DNA from: Calliphora vicina
Taxonomy: Eukaryota; Arthropoda; Insecta; Diptera; Calliphoridae
NCBI RefSeq assembly: GCF_958450345.1
Contig: NC_088780.1
Coordinates: 131,764,226-131,828,225 of the forward strand
Length of the DNA: 64,000 nucleotides
Direction of reading: 5' to 3'
Positions 9,871 to 22,740 of this stretch are shown one piece after another; the first letter of the stretch is position 1; every line of letters starts with the position of its first letter. The notes beneath the pieces were generated by a model. That model searched no databases, was not told where the DNA came from, and saw only the letters and a list, made by a program, of their open reading frames with translations. Position numbers and translations under genes: made by a program.

Positions 9871-10349
9871 TGCAGTAGTAGTTATTTGAAAAAGTTTTGG
9901 TTTGTTTTGGATTAGGTCAAATACTGATTTTTCCCTAATGCATATAAAGTTTGATTCGGTTTCTGTCTGAAAAACGTGTTTATTTGTAATCTACAAATTT
10001 AGTTAAAGGACACTGTCATATTAAAATTACAGGTTCATTAATATAAAACGTTTAAGCTAAAACCGGTCCTATCTCCGAAGAGGTAGTTCGGTGTCAGTTT
10101 CTTTCTTATTTATTATCAAAACTGACTAATAGTGAAAGGGGATACTATTTTCTTATTTATTATAGAAGTAAATTAAAATAATCAATATATCGTTACCTTA
10201 ATATAGAACGGCTTCAACTCGTGTTTTTTATGTCGAGATTTATTGTCTAAATATGATATATGAGCGGAAATATCGAAATAAACGAAAATCTGGGCTTAAC
10301 CAAAAAAAAAAAGTTAGGGACTTTGTTATATAATATTAGGGTTATATTT

Positions 10350-10640
10350 ATTATACCCTACACCACCACAGTGGGCAGAGTATATTGCGTTAGTGCTGAT
10401 GTTTGTAACGTGCAAAAATATTGTCTCAAACCCCACCTTAAAGTATACTAATCTGCTCAGGAGTCGATTAAGCGATGTCCGTCCATGTAAACCTTATCAT
10501 CAAGCTACAGATCGCAATTTCAAAGATAATTCGACAAAATTTGGTGCAAGCATTTCTATTGCCTCAAGGACGAATTTGGTTAGAATTGGTACATTATTTC
10601 TTCTAGCCCCCATATGATTGCCCTATCTGAAAATAGTTAA
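10350..10640 (-). mobile_element. Family B mini-me-like fragment
   Basis: Starts TTATACCCTACACCACCA and shares GATGTTTGTAACG, CCACCTTAAAGTATAC, GAGTCGATTAAGCGATGTCC and GGTACATTATTTCTT with the complete copies elsewhere in the window. It is placed on the minus strand relative to the copy at 39142. Truncated at its far end. Confidence 0.7.
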
Positions 10641-10873
10641 GCTCTCATAAATATTTTAGTAATATAATAAGATTTATATAAGCCTTATATAAGGGACTAT
10701 ATACAATATTTATATGATCCGCAAAGATAACTTATTGCAAAAGCTTAAGCGGACATAACTCATCCTCAGTCCTTTCCAAACTTGGCTAATTTGAAAAAAA
10801 AATCGGTTTGAGTAAAAAATTCTAAAAAGGCAAAAAATCGATCCACGAAAAAACTCTATATTTTTATAACCTT

Positions 10874-12409
10874 TAGGGTATTCATGCGAGTAATGATCGT
10901 TCGATTAATCGAATAATTTCTTACGAATAATTATTCGAACAATATATAAGTGACCATTTTCGAATAACGAATAATTCGAACAGTTTTATGTAGAATAATC
11001 GAATAAAACGAATAAATTTACATATACATTTAAATTTATTAAATTGCTTAAAATGTTTCATAATTCCAAATTTAAATAAGTAATAATGACCTACAAAAAT
11101 TGTATTGTTTCTGAAATTAGACAAATAACTAAAGATAAGGGAGTCTTTCGATCACTGTAGATGAGTGGTCCGATAGTTCCTTCTATAAATATAAAAATAT
11201 TATAAATGATCCAATGAAAATAGAAGGTATGGAATAAAATCTGTGAACTTTTGACAAAACAACTTAAGTGGAATTTTCAAATTTTTCAGGAGAGCGCAAA
11301 AACTGTTGAATTTATCGATCAATAATTTATTATTTGTCCTTGAAGAACTTTATTATTTGTCTCAAAGATTTATACAAAGGATAAATAATAAAATAATTAT
11401 CGATAAATTTAACAGTTTTTGCGAATTTAAGTGTTTTGTTAAAAACAAAGCAACAACAACTCCAAACAAGTTGATTTGTTTTTTTACGATATCTCAGAAA
11501 CTAATATTCGTAAGAAGAAACAGATTAGTGTAAACGGAGCGATTTGAAAAGTTAGTTTTATTATAAAAAAAACTAAGATATTTTCTTATCTCGACTTAAG
11601 ATGTTTTGTCTTTACTCCACAGAAATATTTATTATTTATTAAAAAAAGTCTAAACATGAATATATGCTGGCAAAATACTAGCAGAATCGCAATTAAAATT
11701 AAAGTGGTAGTGAAAGTGATGGCGAATGTGATTTTGAAACGGTCATCGAAAGTGATATTGATGATGACATTTATTATGATTACGTTGACAATGATATCAA
11801 ACTTTGGACATATTTGTGTAACTCCCTAAGACCACTTGATTAGCAATTGATAGAGCTTGAGGTTATAATACAATTTGTTATAAATAATTTAGAAAACATG
11901 AATAATTCATTATTTACTAAAGAATTAGTTACTCATTTTAAAACCCAATTGAATGACATAAATGAACGACATAAAAAACGTTTTTAATACGTTTATATTG
12001 TACTTGATTTCATTATCATGTCCAACTAGCTCAAAGTTTTTAAAGCATAGCTCCAAAACGGAAACTAAAGAGTTTGCTAGTCAATTATTTTGTAGATTAT
12101 TCGTTAGGGAATATGATCAGAATATTTCTGATGAAAATTTAATGATGGACTTTGTTTTCGAATGTTTTTTAACATTATCAATACTTGAATGGTTAACTTT
12201 AGCGTTATTTTTTGTTGTTCTTTAACAATAAAATTTTAAAAAACCTACATCAAACTTCATTCTTTACTTTTTTAAAAAAATGTAAAATTATTCGAATAAT
12301 TCGATTAATTTTAAACGTGTGATCGAATTATTCGAACAAGTTAAAATCTCTTATTCGAATTATTCGTTTTATTTGAACAAGAGAAAAATCGAATAATTTG
12401 AATACCCTA
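10874..12409. mobile_element. hAT-like transposon remnant with ATTCG repeats (copy 1)
   Basis: Termini TAGGGTATTCA and TGAATACCCTA are inverted; flanks ATAACCTT and AAACCCTT resemble a worn 8-bp duplication. Subterminal DNA at both ends is packed with ATTCGAATAAT and TCGATTAATCGAAT words. A translation at about 11142 reads SLSITVDEWSDSSFYKYKNI, resembling the conserved catalytic-region block of hAT transposases. A frame at 11962-12225 has LFVREYDQNISDENLMMDFV, also repeated in copy 2. Stops and frameshifts leave it inactive. Confidence 0.75.
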
Positions 12410-12872
12410 AAACCCTTTTTTAAGGTTTATAAATCAAATTTTGTATGGAAATTTTGTTTTATAAACCTTTGATAAATTTAAAAATTGTTTATGCATATGG
12501 AGGTTATTAAATAAATAACATCACAGTAGGCACTTTTCTAAAAATACTCAGTTTTTGGAAAACATTTTCCCCGTTTTAGGAATTTCGGTATTTGAAATTA
12601 AAAAATTCTAAAAATTGCTTTTAGGATATTTGAGTCTATATTAGATCCAAATTTTATTATGATATCTTTAACATTTAAAATTTTACATTAATTCAAATTT
12701 TATATTTTTCTTCGTGGAAAATCACCTTATTATAATTTTTTAGTTTTTAAGGAAAATAATGTCCCAAAAATTTATAAAATTATTTCATTTCACTAAAATA
12801 TCAATCTTCAAGTCCTAAGGTTTTCAACAATACGCCAGGAAGCTGAACAAAGGTAAATCAACTCGAAAACAT
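12410..12872. other. AT-rich stretch without recognised feature
   Basis: Nothing beyond A/T-rich sequence was seen between the hAT remnant and the next MITE. Confidence 0.6.
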
Positions 12873-12874
12873 TA

Positions 12875-13087
12875 TCGTATGTTACATTTTTACATAGTAA
12901 AATATTATAACGATATTCGCTATATTTATGTAAATATTACTAAGTTAATTTTATCGTATGTGAAATTTTATTTACTATATCGGTTATTGTATGGAATTTA
13001 AAATTTGGTATTGATGATACGAGCCAAAGCAATGAAATTTAATAATAATAACGCTCTCCTGTAAAATTTCTTTTTTGTAACATACGA
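12875..13087. mobile_element. TA-flanked MITE, family E (copy 1)
   Basis: TA at 12873-12874 and 13088-13089 flank inverted ends TCGTATGTTACA and TGTAACATACGA. Near the right end lies CTCTCCTGTAAAATTT, also found at the same place in the elements at 15060 and 50049, which otherwise differ. Non-coding. Confidence 0.7.
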
Positions 13088-13089
13088 TA

Positions 13090-14892
13090 CGGGCGATATA
13101 TCGTAACAATATCTCTAATAGTTCCCGAGATACCGAATTATTCATCATTAGAAGCATATGTATACATATTTCTACTACATCTATAATTTTGTATTTTAAA
13201 ATTCAATTTAATTTAACATTAAAGTAATACTCAATGATGGTTTCCCATACTTTCAATCTGGAGATGGGAATGTGTCATATGTCGTAAGTGTTCGTTTTCT
13301 GCAAATGTCAAACATTTTAGCTTCTTATTGTTGTCGTTTTGTTATTATTTTTTAAATAAAAAAAAAAAAAAACTCTACAACAGCCATGTCCTTTAACGTG
13401 TTTTGTTTGTCTGACTGTCTCAGACATGTTTTGTTTTATACTTTTCAGCATTTTCATTGTTGAAATTGCTTGTAATCGTAAATTTATCTATTGTTATGAA
13501 TAAGAAGTTTGAGTTATTTTTATTCCTATAAAAAAATGGGTGCTCACAAAAAAATTGTTACCATGTAAGTACATATTCCTGAAAGTCGGTTTTATGAAAA
13601 TATATTATAGACACCCTCTAAGCACCCTTTAAGTATTCATATCTTTATCTATAAATACATACTTATATTTTATTGTTTAATATTGCGTGTTACCAAATGT
13701 CATAATAAATGTCTGTGTTTTATTTTGTCTCTACATTACATTTTCTAACGTTTCTTCGTGTCATAATTCCTTTTACTTCTGTTCACGCCAAAGGTGTGTC
13801 TCTTCTTTTTTTACGACTATTAAAGGACGAATAAAAAGGAGTGTATTAATTTTGTTAGTTTCTTTAATGTTAAAGCTGCCGTTTTAAGTTTAAACAACTT
13901 TTTCAGCAGTTCATGTTTTCTTATTATTGTCATTATTGAAGGTCAGGCACTTTGGTTAATTAATTCATTAAAATGCTTGTTGAATTTAGATTTTCGTATA
14001 TTTTTTCGTGATCTCTATTTACATTTTATTTGTAATTGGTCTATTAAACCATTTTCTTTTTGTGTTAATTACATGTTTGTTGTTTGCAAGATGGCCTGAC
14101 ATTTCAGCAGGTGACTCATAGATTTCTCTCACATGTGAATGAAAAACACATAGATTTTGTCGAGTTTTTTGAACACAATTTGCAATCTTTTGCTATTTTC
14201 AAAACAAATAATTTTATTTTTATTTATTTGTTTGTTGACTTTTATCGCACACCTGATGATTGGTAGGTAAAATTAAGTTGTAAAATATAAAAAGATAAAG
14301 ATGTGACTAGTATGTACTCGTACTATAATTCTATTTTATAAAAAGAACTTTGTTTAATAACTCACTATGAGTTTTAAAAAACTACATACATACACATTTT
14401 TAGTTAAAAAGAAAACAACTTTTAATGTTTATCACACATTATTGATTTTTTTGTATAATGTTATTGACATCATTGGATATATTGTATTAGACATGTTTTT
14501 TTTCTTTTCAACCAATTTCTTCTCCCTTTTTTTGACGTCATACAAAATGTAATGCGTCTATTTTGTTTTTTTTGTTTAAACAAATTGACATTCATGTATC
14601 AGACAGACATTGTCAACATTTAAAAAACCATTAAGATGCAAAACGGCACGAACAGTGATGCAATGATGACTCAAGAGTAAAACAGCGATAGAGAGATGGA
14701 TACAGAGAAAGAGTTACAGAGATCAACAAACTAAAAGTGTGACAATTGCATATTTTTTAACAAAATTTCTTGTATGTTCATTTATTTTATCTTCTTTTAA
14801 TTGTTTGGTGTAAATACAATTTAATAACAATGCTAGCTGCTGAAAACAAGAGAGACATTTAAAATCTATTAAATGCAAACAAATCTATTACA
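13090..14892. other. Intronic stretch without recognised feature
   Basis: AT-rich DNA with short T runs. Frames at 13687-13887, 14084-14266 and 14367-14552 are Phe/Ile/Lys-rich and look random. No repeat shared with the rest of the window was recognised. Confidence 0.55.
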
Positions 14893-14965
14893 AAACAAGA
14901 GAGCTGTATTTGGCTGTGCCGAATCTTACAAACCCTTCACCAAAGTATACTTTAAAATATAGATT
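14893..14965 (-). mobile_element. Family A mini-me-like end fragment
   Basis: Contains ACAAGAGAGCTGTATTTGGC, TGTGCCGAATCTTA and CCCTTCACCAAAGTATACTTT, the inverted form of the end seen in the complete family A copies at 27130 and 50188. Only the end is kept. Confidence 0.7.
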
Positions 14966-15059
14966 GCAAATATTTTTTGGTAAAAAAAAACTCGGGGGTT
15001 AACAAATATTTTTCCCCATTTCGACCCATTGTAGTTCCGAATTACTATGGCTTAATATA

Positions 15060-15582
15060 TCGAGCCCTTAGCGCCAAATTATCGTAAGCGACATTTTCTA
15101 AATTGGGACCATGAGGTCCACATTCACCTCGGGTATGTTACATTTTTAAAACGATCATGGATATTATAGCCAAAAAACTAAAAATTTCCATTTTTGGGAT
15201 TTTTCAACACTTTTTTGAGAATTGCGGGATTGCTGATAATAAATTTCAAAATTCGTTTTTATTTTTCCATTTTGAATAGAAAATTTTACATAACTGTGAA
15301 ATTTCATAAATAACAATTTTATTTCAATTGAAAAATTTGTATCTATGCAAAAATTGAATAAAACATTTTTTTGTCATATTTTTCAATAAAGTATTCCATG
15401 AATTTTTAATTGTCAATAGTTATAAATATTTTTGAAAAATAGACAAATAGCTTGAACGAAATTATATAATATCGCATCATAACATTTTTATTTCTATGTA
15501 TAAATTTCAAAATAATCGAAAAAACCTTCTCCTGTAAAATTTGTGTTTTGTCGCTTACTATAATTTGGCGCTAAGGGCTCGA
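15060..15582. mobile_element. TA-flanked MITE, family E (copy 2)
   Basis: TA flanks at 15058-15059 and 15583-15584. Inverted ends TCGAGCCCTTAGCGCCAAAT and ATTTGGCGCTAAGGGCTCGA, continuing into GTAAGCGACA, total about 37 bp. Carries CTTCTCCTGTAAAATTT about 50 bp inside the right end. The 523-bp body has no gene. Confidence 0.85.
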
Positions 15583-15651
15583 TATGTACGTCGTTGGAAC
15601 ATCTATCAAATATAGATTATTTTATTTATTTATTAATAGATATATACATTA

Positions 15652-18007
15652 GGGTGGCCCTTAATAAACGAAAGTTGGATTTTGGCCATTCTCACCCTCC
15701 AGTTTGGTGAACATTAGCAAAAAAATCATCCTGAAAAAATTTTAGGTAAATCGGTTGGGGTTAAGACGTGCCGCAAGCCCTCTGAAGTTTTGAGATGCAT
15801 TTACAAGGGGAAAAAATGCATTTTTTTCAGTTTTTGTAAAAATTTTGCCATTAAAAAATTACTTTTGTAATTTAATTTAAAAGAATCGAAATGTGTACGT
15901 AATTGTCGTTCTAATGCAGCGAAATGCAAACGCACACCACTACAGTTTTTAGATATTGTAGTTGTATGAGTTGAGAATTATTCTCTGGCAAAAACAAAAA
16001 CAACTAGCTGAAATAATGAAATAAACAAGCATAAAAGCGTAACACAACCTGCTTCTATCAATGCTCATGCGAGACTGACTGTTTTTATACTATCTGTGTG
16101 CTTGCGTACATGTGAAAATAAAAACAAGAGAGCTCATTTGAGAGCTCATTGCATTTCGCTGTTCTAATGAGACATAAAAAACAGAAATCGGTCAAAAAAT
16201 GTTAAAGTTATTAAAAATTCGCCAGGCCATTAACGTGTCTCAGGCCACTAGAACATGAAATGTAGGAACAAAATTAACATATTTTGAGAAATATTAAAAT
16301 AAAAGCTCATTTTTACTTAAAATATGTCCATATTTACTTGTATAAGAGTTTTTGTCTTCGTAGGATACCGTTAACCTATTCTTAGGTATGAACAAAAAAA
16401 TTTAATTTTTTTAACGGCAGTTTCAAAACTCCATTTTCAAATTTTTAAAAATTTTGTTAAACAAATTTCAGAATTTTTTGATCATCTCATTGGGATTTAT
16501 TAAGAGTATAATAGGGAATAAAAATGTGAAACAATTATGAAAATATCTCTTATAGTTTTTCCGTACCTGCGATTTAAATTTTGAAATTTTCGAGAAAAAC
16601 CAATTATTTGGCAATTTTTAGGCCAATGAGCTCTATTTCCTTACTCTTATGAATTTTAAGTAAAACCTATTCAGAATATTATAGTCCAGATAATTCAAAA
16701 TATACTCTGAAACTTCTACTAAAATCGGAAGACGTTAACCCTTAAATCGTGAAGGTCAAAGGTAAAATTTTTCAATATTTGGAATTTCTCTTGGAAAGAT
16801 TTCGAAATGATCGAAATGTTGTATATTTTTGGGCCGATTTTGATGAAATTTAACAAAAATATAACATAAACTCTAGGGTTTATAATAACAGCACAAGAAT
16901 GGAAATTAACGCTTAATGGCACTTGGGGTTAAAATGACACCAAACTTTTAAAATCATAATTTTTTATGGTTTTAGAAGTTTGGGGTCATTTTAACACCAA
17001 GTGCTATATAGGGTTAATTTTAATTTGTCTGCTGCTTTTGTAAATACTAGGCTTTGTGTTATATTTTTGTTAAATTTCATCAAAATCGGCCCAAAAATAT
17101 ACAACATTTCGAACATTTCAAAATCTTTCCAAGAGAAATTCCAAATATTGAAAAATTTGACCTTTGACCTTCACGATTTAAGGGTTAACGTTTTTTGATT
17201 TTAGTAAAAGTTTCAGAGTATATTTAGAATTATCTGGACTATAATATTCTAATTAAGTTTTGCTTAAAATTCATAAGAGTAAGAAAATAGAGCTCATTGG
17301 CCTAAAAATTGCCAAATAATTGGTTTTTCTCGAAAATTTCAAAATTTAAATCGCAGGTACGGAAAAACTATAAGAGATATTTTCACGATTTAATTCCCTA
17401 TTATACTCTTAATAAATCCCAATGAGATGATCAAAAAATTCTGAAATTTGTTTAACAAAATTTTTAAAAATTTGAAAATGGAGTTTTGAAACTGCCGTTA
17501 AAAAAATTAATTTTTTTTGTTCATACCTAAGAATAGGTTAACGGTATCCTACGAAGACAAAAACTCATATACAAGTAAATATGGACATATTTTAAGTAAA
17601 AATGAGCTTTTATTTTAATATTTCTCAAAATATGTTAATTTTGTTCCAACATTTCTTGTTCTAGTGGCCTGAGACACGTTAATGGCCTGGCGAATTTTTA
17701 ATAACTTTAAAATTTTTTAACCGATTTCTGTTTTTTATGTCTCATTAGAACGACAATTACGTACACATTTCGATTCTTTTAAATTGAATTACAAAAGTAA
17801 TTTTTTAATGGCAAAATTTTTACAAAAACTGAAAAAAATGAATTTTTTCCCCTTGTAAATGCATCTCAAAACTTCAGAGGGCTTGCGGCACGTCTTAACC
17901 CCAACCGATTTACCTAAAATTTTTTCAGGATGATTTTTTTGCTAATGTTCACCAAACTGGGGGGTGAGAATGGCCAAAATCCAACTTTCGTTTATTAAGG
18001 GCCACCC
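15652..18007. mobile_element. 2.36-kb palindromic foldback element
   Basis: TA at 15650-15651 and 18008-18009 flanks ends GGGTGGCCCTTAATAAACG and its exact inverse. The whole element is two inverted arms of about 1.05 kb meeting near 16961 with almost no loop; arm identity is high by eye over the full length, falling locally around 16860-17060. The left arm alone carries a 245-bp hAT MITE. There is no transposase; frames at 16719-16922 (-) and 17001-17198 (+) are the two arms of the same repeat, not proteins. TA target and GGGTGGCCC ends suggest a Tc1/mariner-class non-autonomous element. Confidence 0.9.
15917..16161. mobile_element. hAT MITE nested in the left palindrome arm
   Basis: 245 bp bounded by inverted CAGCGAAATGCAA and flanked by the perfect 8-bp duplication TTCTAATG (15909-15916 and 16162-16169). 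The right arm of the host palindrome keeps the empty site (CATTAGAACGACAATT near 17743), proving insertion after the palindrome formed. An 8-bp duplication with a CAG terminus defines hAT. Confidence 0.93.
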
Positions 18008-19044
18008 TAATATACATATATAATGTTATTTTACAAATTAATTCCTTTTTCTGATATATAATAACAATATAATATCTATATTTGGCAGAACATAATTGTT
18101 GTATGCCAGATTGGCAGTTAACTATTTTTGTATTGATGAAAATAAAATTAATTCATTTATGATTATTTTAACATAAGTATACATATTGATAGATTAAGAA
18201 TTAAATTCATTCAATATGAGTTTTCTATAATTCAAGCAGAAATCTAAATATTTATACAGATTGAGAAAATTAAAGCCATTTAAAATGTAGATTATATAAC
18301 GATCCATAATATATATACTTTAAGGTGTCGCAAATTAAAAATGTAGAAATTACAAACGGAATGACAAACTTATGTTTATATATCCTTGCCACTCATGGTA
18401 AAGGGTATAATTATATAAACGAGTAATATTCATAGATACATAAGTACACATGAGCGATTCTCATATTTACCAGTACAAAAATAGCTTTGGTAATGTCGCA
18501 AAACATCATAAGTTGACTTGATTCAAATAACTTGTATTATAAAACAAGTTATATCTACAGATTTTTATAAAAATCCATGCTAAGGTTAATAAATTTAACG
18601 CCCAATCTAAAGACTCTAATAAAATTAAATTTCCAACAAAAAAGTTATAAAGATATTTCAATTTAGCTAATGAGTTTGAATTATAAACAGATTTCAAAAA
18701 ACAAAATATATAAATCAACGTAATAAATATTACAGAACTACTTTTATGATAATTTGACCTGGTGCTTTAGAGTATTGACCGCTTCTAGTTCTGATAATTC
18801 ATATGGAATAGACCAGAATCTTTAAAATGAATTTGGTCTTGGAGTGGGTAAATTTACCTTTTAGACACTATCTAACGGATCAAGGAACTAACTTTATTAA
18901 ATCGAATTTCTTATATTAATTAAACAATATTCTCGGGCTTCCAAAGTCAGTTGTTGTCAGAAAATTAAATAAAATGTTCGGTGTATGACTTAAAAATGCG
19001 AGATTTTTTCAAATATCTGGCTTTTATTTTGAAACATTTGCACA
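18008..19044. other. Intronic stretch with one mini-me fragment
   Basis: AT-rich. About 18335-18430 holds an inverted family A start (GTAGAAATTACAAACGGAAT, GACAAACTTATG, then GGTAAAGGGTATAA). The rest, including an open frame at 18506-18718 (-), shows no recognised feature. Confidence 0.5.
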
Positions 19045-19480
19045 ATATTAATTTTTTCAAAGTACTGGCCAATCTTTCTGGCAACATATAGATTCCGAGC
19101 CAAAAGAACTGGGGAGTTACTCCCAAATTCAATTCGAAAGGAAATCGTCTCAAATTATAATATATTTAGCACACAGTTTCAAACATTTTCCTTTTCGGAT
19201 TGAGTTATACAGTAACAGCCCAGCTCATGTTTTGAGGCCAAAAACGACTCAAGCCAATATCGGATACTCGGTTTTAAAGTAAAGCGTATCCCAGAGATAG
19301 CGTTATGCATCGATTGAAACAAATAGTAGTCAGGTACAGGTGTCGATTCGGTTGGTTGACCGGGCTTCGACCTCTTACGCTTCGTGTTATCGAAGTGTTT
19401 CTATAATTCGGTGCCTGGCGATATTTGTCTTCCGTGTTAAAATCGCCACTTCTGAACCACACAAACCATCTCTCGCACGT
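19045..19480 (-). pseudogene. Internally deleted mariner transposase (copy 1)
   Basis: Read on the minus strand, a piece near 19470-19415 gives an N-terminal mariner segment with SGDFNTEDKY. It is joined, after loss of the catalytic middle, to C-terminal pieces: LSLGYALL near 19280 and, further on, a stretch coding FFWLGIYMLPERL at about 19085-19120. The same order is found in the fuller copy at 35860. About 100 bp of unrelated sequence splits the C-terminal part. The Mos1-like mariner group is suggested by motif memory. Not functional. Confidence 0.7.
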
Positions 19481-20777
19481 TTAACTTTTTTTTTATTTTT
19501 TGTAAATTTCACAATTTCGAATCGGTAGTCAAGTTGTAAGTTGTTTTAACGTGTTCCCATATACACGCATGTTTGTATGTACGTATGAATGATTAAATAA
19601 AATATTTAGCAAATTGTGTTAAACTCATAAACAAGCTGTAGTTATTTGACACACATTTAAGTTAATAATCTAGCTGCAATTTCAAATTTATGACAACTAA
19701 TTTAAAATCCATTTTTCGCATTTAATAAATTTAAAAAAATCTTAAATTAACTTTGGCCACTGTTTGTTGATCTAAGAAAAGTAAATAATAGTCAAATGAG
19801 CGTATGTACTTAGTTTACGCAATTGGTACCCTGCTTTATGGTAAATAGAATTATCACTATATGATGGGGTTTGAAACAAAGCATTTTGATTTGGTTATTT
19901 ATGTTTAAAAATATATTAGAACAGAAAGGATTACAAGGCAATGTGACGTTTGCATCCTTTAAATATGAATTGTTTCAATAACACCAGGAGAACATTTAAT
20001 TTTATGGTGAATCATATTTATAATAAATACAAGCGTTATTTTTTTGCTTTTTCATAAAAGTCTACCGCTAAATTTAGTCTCAACAATTGCAGTTGAAATG
20101 CAATTTTAATATTTAATACAATTTTAATTATGCAGTTTCTGTAATACGTACCTGTTTTAATTTGAGAAATATTTAAAATTAATGAAGTGTACTCATCAAG
20201 TTTTCTAAGTTTACTATACAAACTAGTTTAGTAGTGAACATACAGTCAAATCTAACAGTGATCTTACTAGTTCTATTGAAATTTAAACTATGAGAAGAAT
20301 ACATTTATTTCGTATTCATTACTGGTACCAACGATTGAATGAGCTCATATTAATTTAAAGTTTCACTTCAATACATTTTTTTGAATTTTTACGAAAAATA
20401 CGTATATTTCAGTTGTAAAGCAACAGTTATTGTGTATTCGTTTGAAAACCAAATTAGTTTTTTTTCTAGTTGTTGTATACGAATTTGAATAAATTACCAA
20501 AATGATAATTTTTTTGCATGAAGTCATCAGAAGACTTGTAGATTAATGGACAGCAATAAATAAATTCACTTGTTTGGTACTGTTGATACTATATTGTTCA
20601 CGAATATATATTAGGGGTGGCGCTCATTTTCCCACTTTTCCGATTTTAGATGGTACCAATATCTAAAACTTTTCTCCGTCATCTAAAAATCAAATGCTGA
20701 AAATTAGAGTAAAATCAGGTAACGTTTAGATGTTTCACACTCTATTTGAAGTTTCGAGTTTTGGGCCCAAGTAGTAA
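19481..20777. other. Intronic stretch; possible single transposon end
   Basis: No gene was recognised. Around 20612, TTAGGGGTGGCGCTC resembles the GGGTGGCCC ends of the palindrome but no partner end was found. Otherwise AT-rich DNA. Confidence 0.5.
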
Positions 20778-22205
20778 TCTATATAAATATATAAATGTCT
20801 TTGTAAGTTTGTTTGTTTGTTGGTTTGTTTGAGCATCACGCCTAAACGGCTGAAGCGATTTTATTGAAATTTGGGACATAGATAGATCCTTACTTGGAAG
20901 CGTCAATAGGCTATATCTTTTTTTAATACTTGGACTAGAAAGAGATTTAAAGGGGGAAAACCGGTAAAATTGGTACCTTTAGTTCTTAAACAATCAAGAG
21001 TAAACGGCTGCACCGATTTGATTGAAATTTGGATCATAGATATTCGTTTACCTGGAAGCAATAATAGACTATATAGTTTTTCTTAACTTGGAACACAAAG
21101 GGACAAAAGAGGGCAAAATTTGTACCACCCATACAAAGTAAATAGTTATTTTCGAATATCTGCAGAACTAAAATTGTGACTATATTCAAATTTCGTATCA
21201 CTGTTTGAAGTTTAACTAAAAATGGGACGGCTCGGAACAGGGGGTGTGACACCACCCATACAAAGTAAATAGTTATTTTCAAATATATGGTGAACTATAA
21301 TTGTGGAAGTATTGAAATTTAGTCCGAATAGAACCCTTGTCATTTTACGTGGTTTAGCTGAAAATGGGCGGTATTAAATTAGTGGGCGTGGCACCTACCA
21401 AACAAAGTAAATAGTTATTTTCGAATATCTGGAGAACTGTAAATGTGAAAGGCTTCAAACTTCATATGAGTTAATTTCTTATCAGTGCAAGAAGTTAATA
21501 AATGGGAAGGATCGGATCTCGGGGTGAGTCACCTCCCATACAAAGTAATTAGTTATTTCTAAATATCTTGAGATCTATAATTACTAGATTCTTCCAACTT
21601 TGTCCGAATAGCTCTCTTATAATTTTACATAGAATGAAAATGGGCGGCAGTGGATAAGTGGGCGTGGAACTTCCCATGCAAAGTATATAGTATTTTCGAA
21701 TATCTGCAGAACTATTATTGCGACAGACTTCAAACTTTATACGAATCAATTTCTTATCAGTATATGAAGTTTATCCAAAAATGGGACGGATGGGAACAAG
21801 GGGTGTGGCACCCCTTCTTTATTTCTGGCATAACAGGACACTGGCATCAACGTAATTTACACAAAGTTTAAAGACTCTTACAATTTGATTCACTTGATAT
21901 TCGAACATTTATATATTTTATCTACAATGGTAACAAAATAACTCATTTGAAGCTTTAACTATTATAATAAATAGCTTTCATATCATTATAAGGAGTCTGA
22001 CTAAAAATAGGCGAATGTCTTAAAAAAAGCTTCAAGATTTTTTAAAATCACTGTATATTTTTTATACCTTCAACGGCATAGTAAGCAATTAATCACAAAC
22101 AAGAAATTCCGGTATTAATTATATTCATTTATTTGCTTATAAAATCTTTTCACATTTTTTTTATTTTACTTCAACAGGGGTAGCGAAGCGCACCAGGTCA
22201 AGCTA
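20778..22205 (+). mobile_element. Non-autonomous Helitron-like element
   Basis: Starts TCTATATAAATATATAAATG after an A and ends GCACCAGGTCAAGCTAG before a T, fitting Helitron rules (5' TC, 3' CTRR, insertion between A and T). A segment ACGGCTGAAGCGATTTTATT followed by GAAATTTGGGACATAGATAG is typical of fly and moth Helitrons. It lacks Rep/helicase coding. The middle carries five tandem units of about 140 bp. Confidence 0.8.
21120..21735. repeat. Five ~140-bp tandem units inside the Helitron
   Basis: The core CAAAGTAAATAGTTATTTTC plus GAATATCTG-AGAACTA recurs at about 21127, 21254, 21399, 21536 and 21676, separated by GGGCG-TGG-ACC blocks. Units differ by point changes and small indels. Open frames here (21034-21282, 21549-21749) are repeat translation. 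Confidence 0.8.
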
Positions 22206-22601
22206 GTACATACATATATTGAAATACATAAATTTAGTTTATTTATTTTATTTGTTTAAATATAAATTATGAAATTTGTCTGACACCAAAAAAAATTCCA
22301 AATTTTTTATAAATAATTTTTTGGATTTAATTTCAAGAAATTCTATATTTTTTCGATAATTGTGGATGAAAAACGCAAATTTCAACATACGCACCTTTTA
22401 TGGGTTAGCTTGGAAACCGAATTCAAATTGGAAAATTGGATTTCAGGAAAATTTAGTTTTTGGTCACAAACTACATTAAATTATTTCTTAAAACTACATT
22501 TCATAGCTTATATTCTAATATTTAATTTCATATTATTTCTTTGGGTTGCTAATTTACAACTTTGTAATATTACCTGCTGTTAAAACTATTCAAGAAATTA
22601 A

Positions 22602-22719
22602 AGTTAAATGTCGTAGCGTTGTATGTCGTAATTTTTGTTATTAATATTTTGTTTTTGTTTCGAAAAATTAGTTTGAAAAATATTTATGACATACAATGCT
22701 ACAACACTACGACATCAAT
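22602..22719. mobile_element. Small inverted-repeat MITE
   Basis: Left ATGTCGTAG then CGTTGTATGTCGTAA; right TTATGACATACAATG, CTACAACA and CTACGACAT, inverted, with about ten extra bases in the right arm. 118 bp, no coding. A clean target duplication was not identified. Confidence 0.6.
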
Positions 22720-22740
22720 TGTGAATTGGGCATATATATA

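Noticed and set aside
16719..17198. Two near-identical 65-67-residue frames on opposite strands
   Set aside because: They are the two arms of one palindrome; the similarity comes from the inverted repeat, not from paralogous genes.
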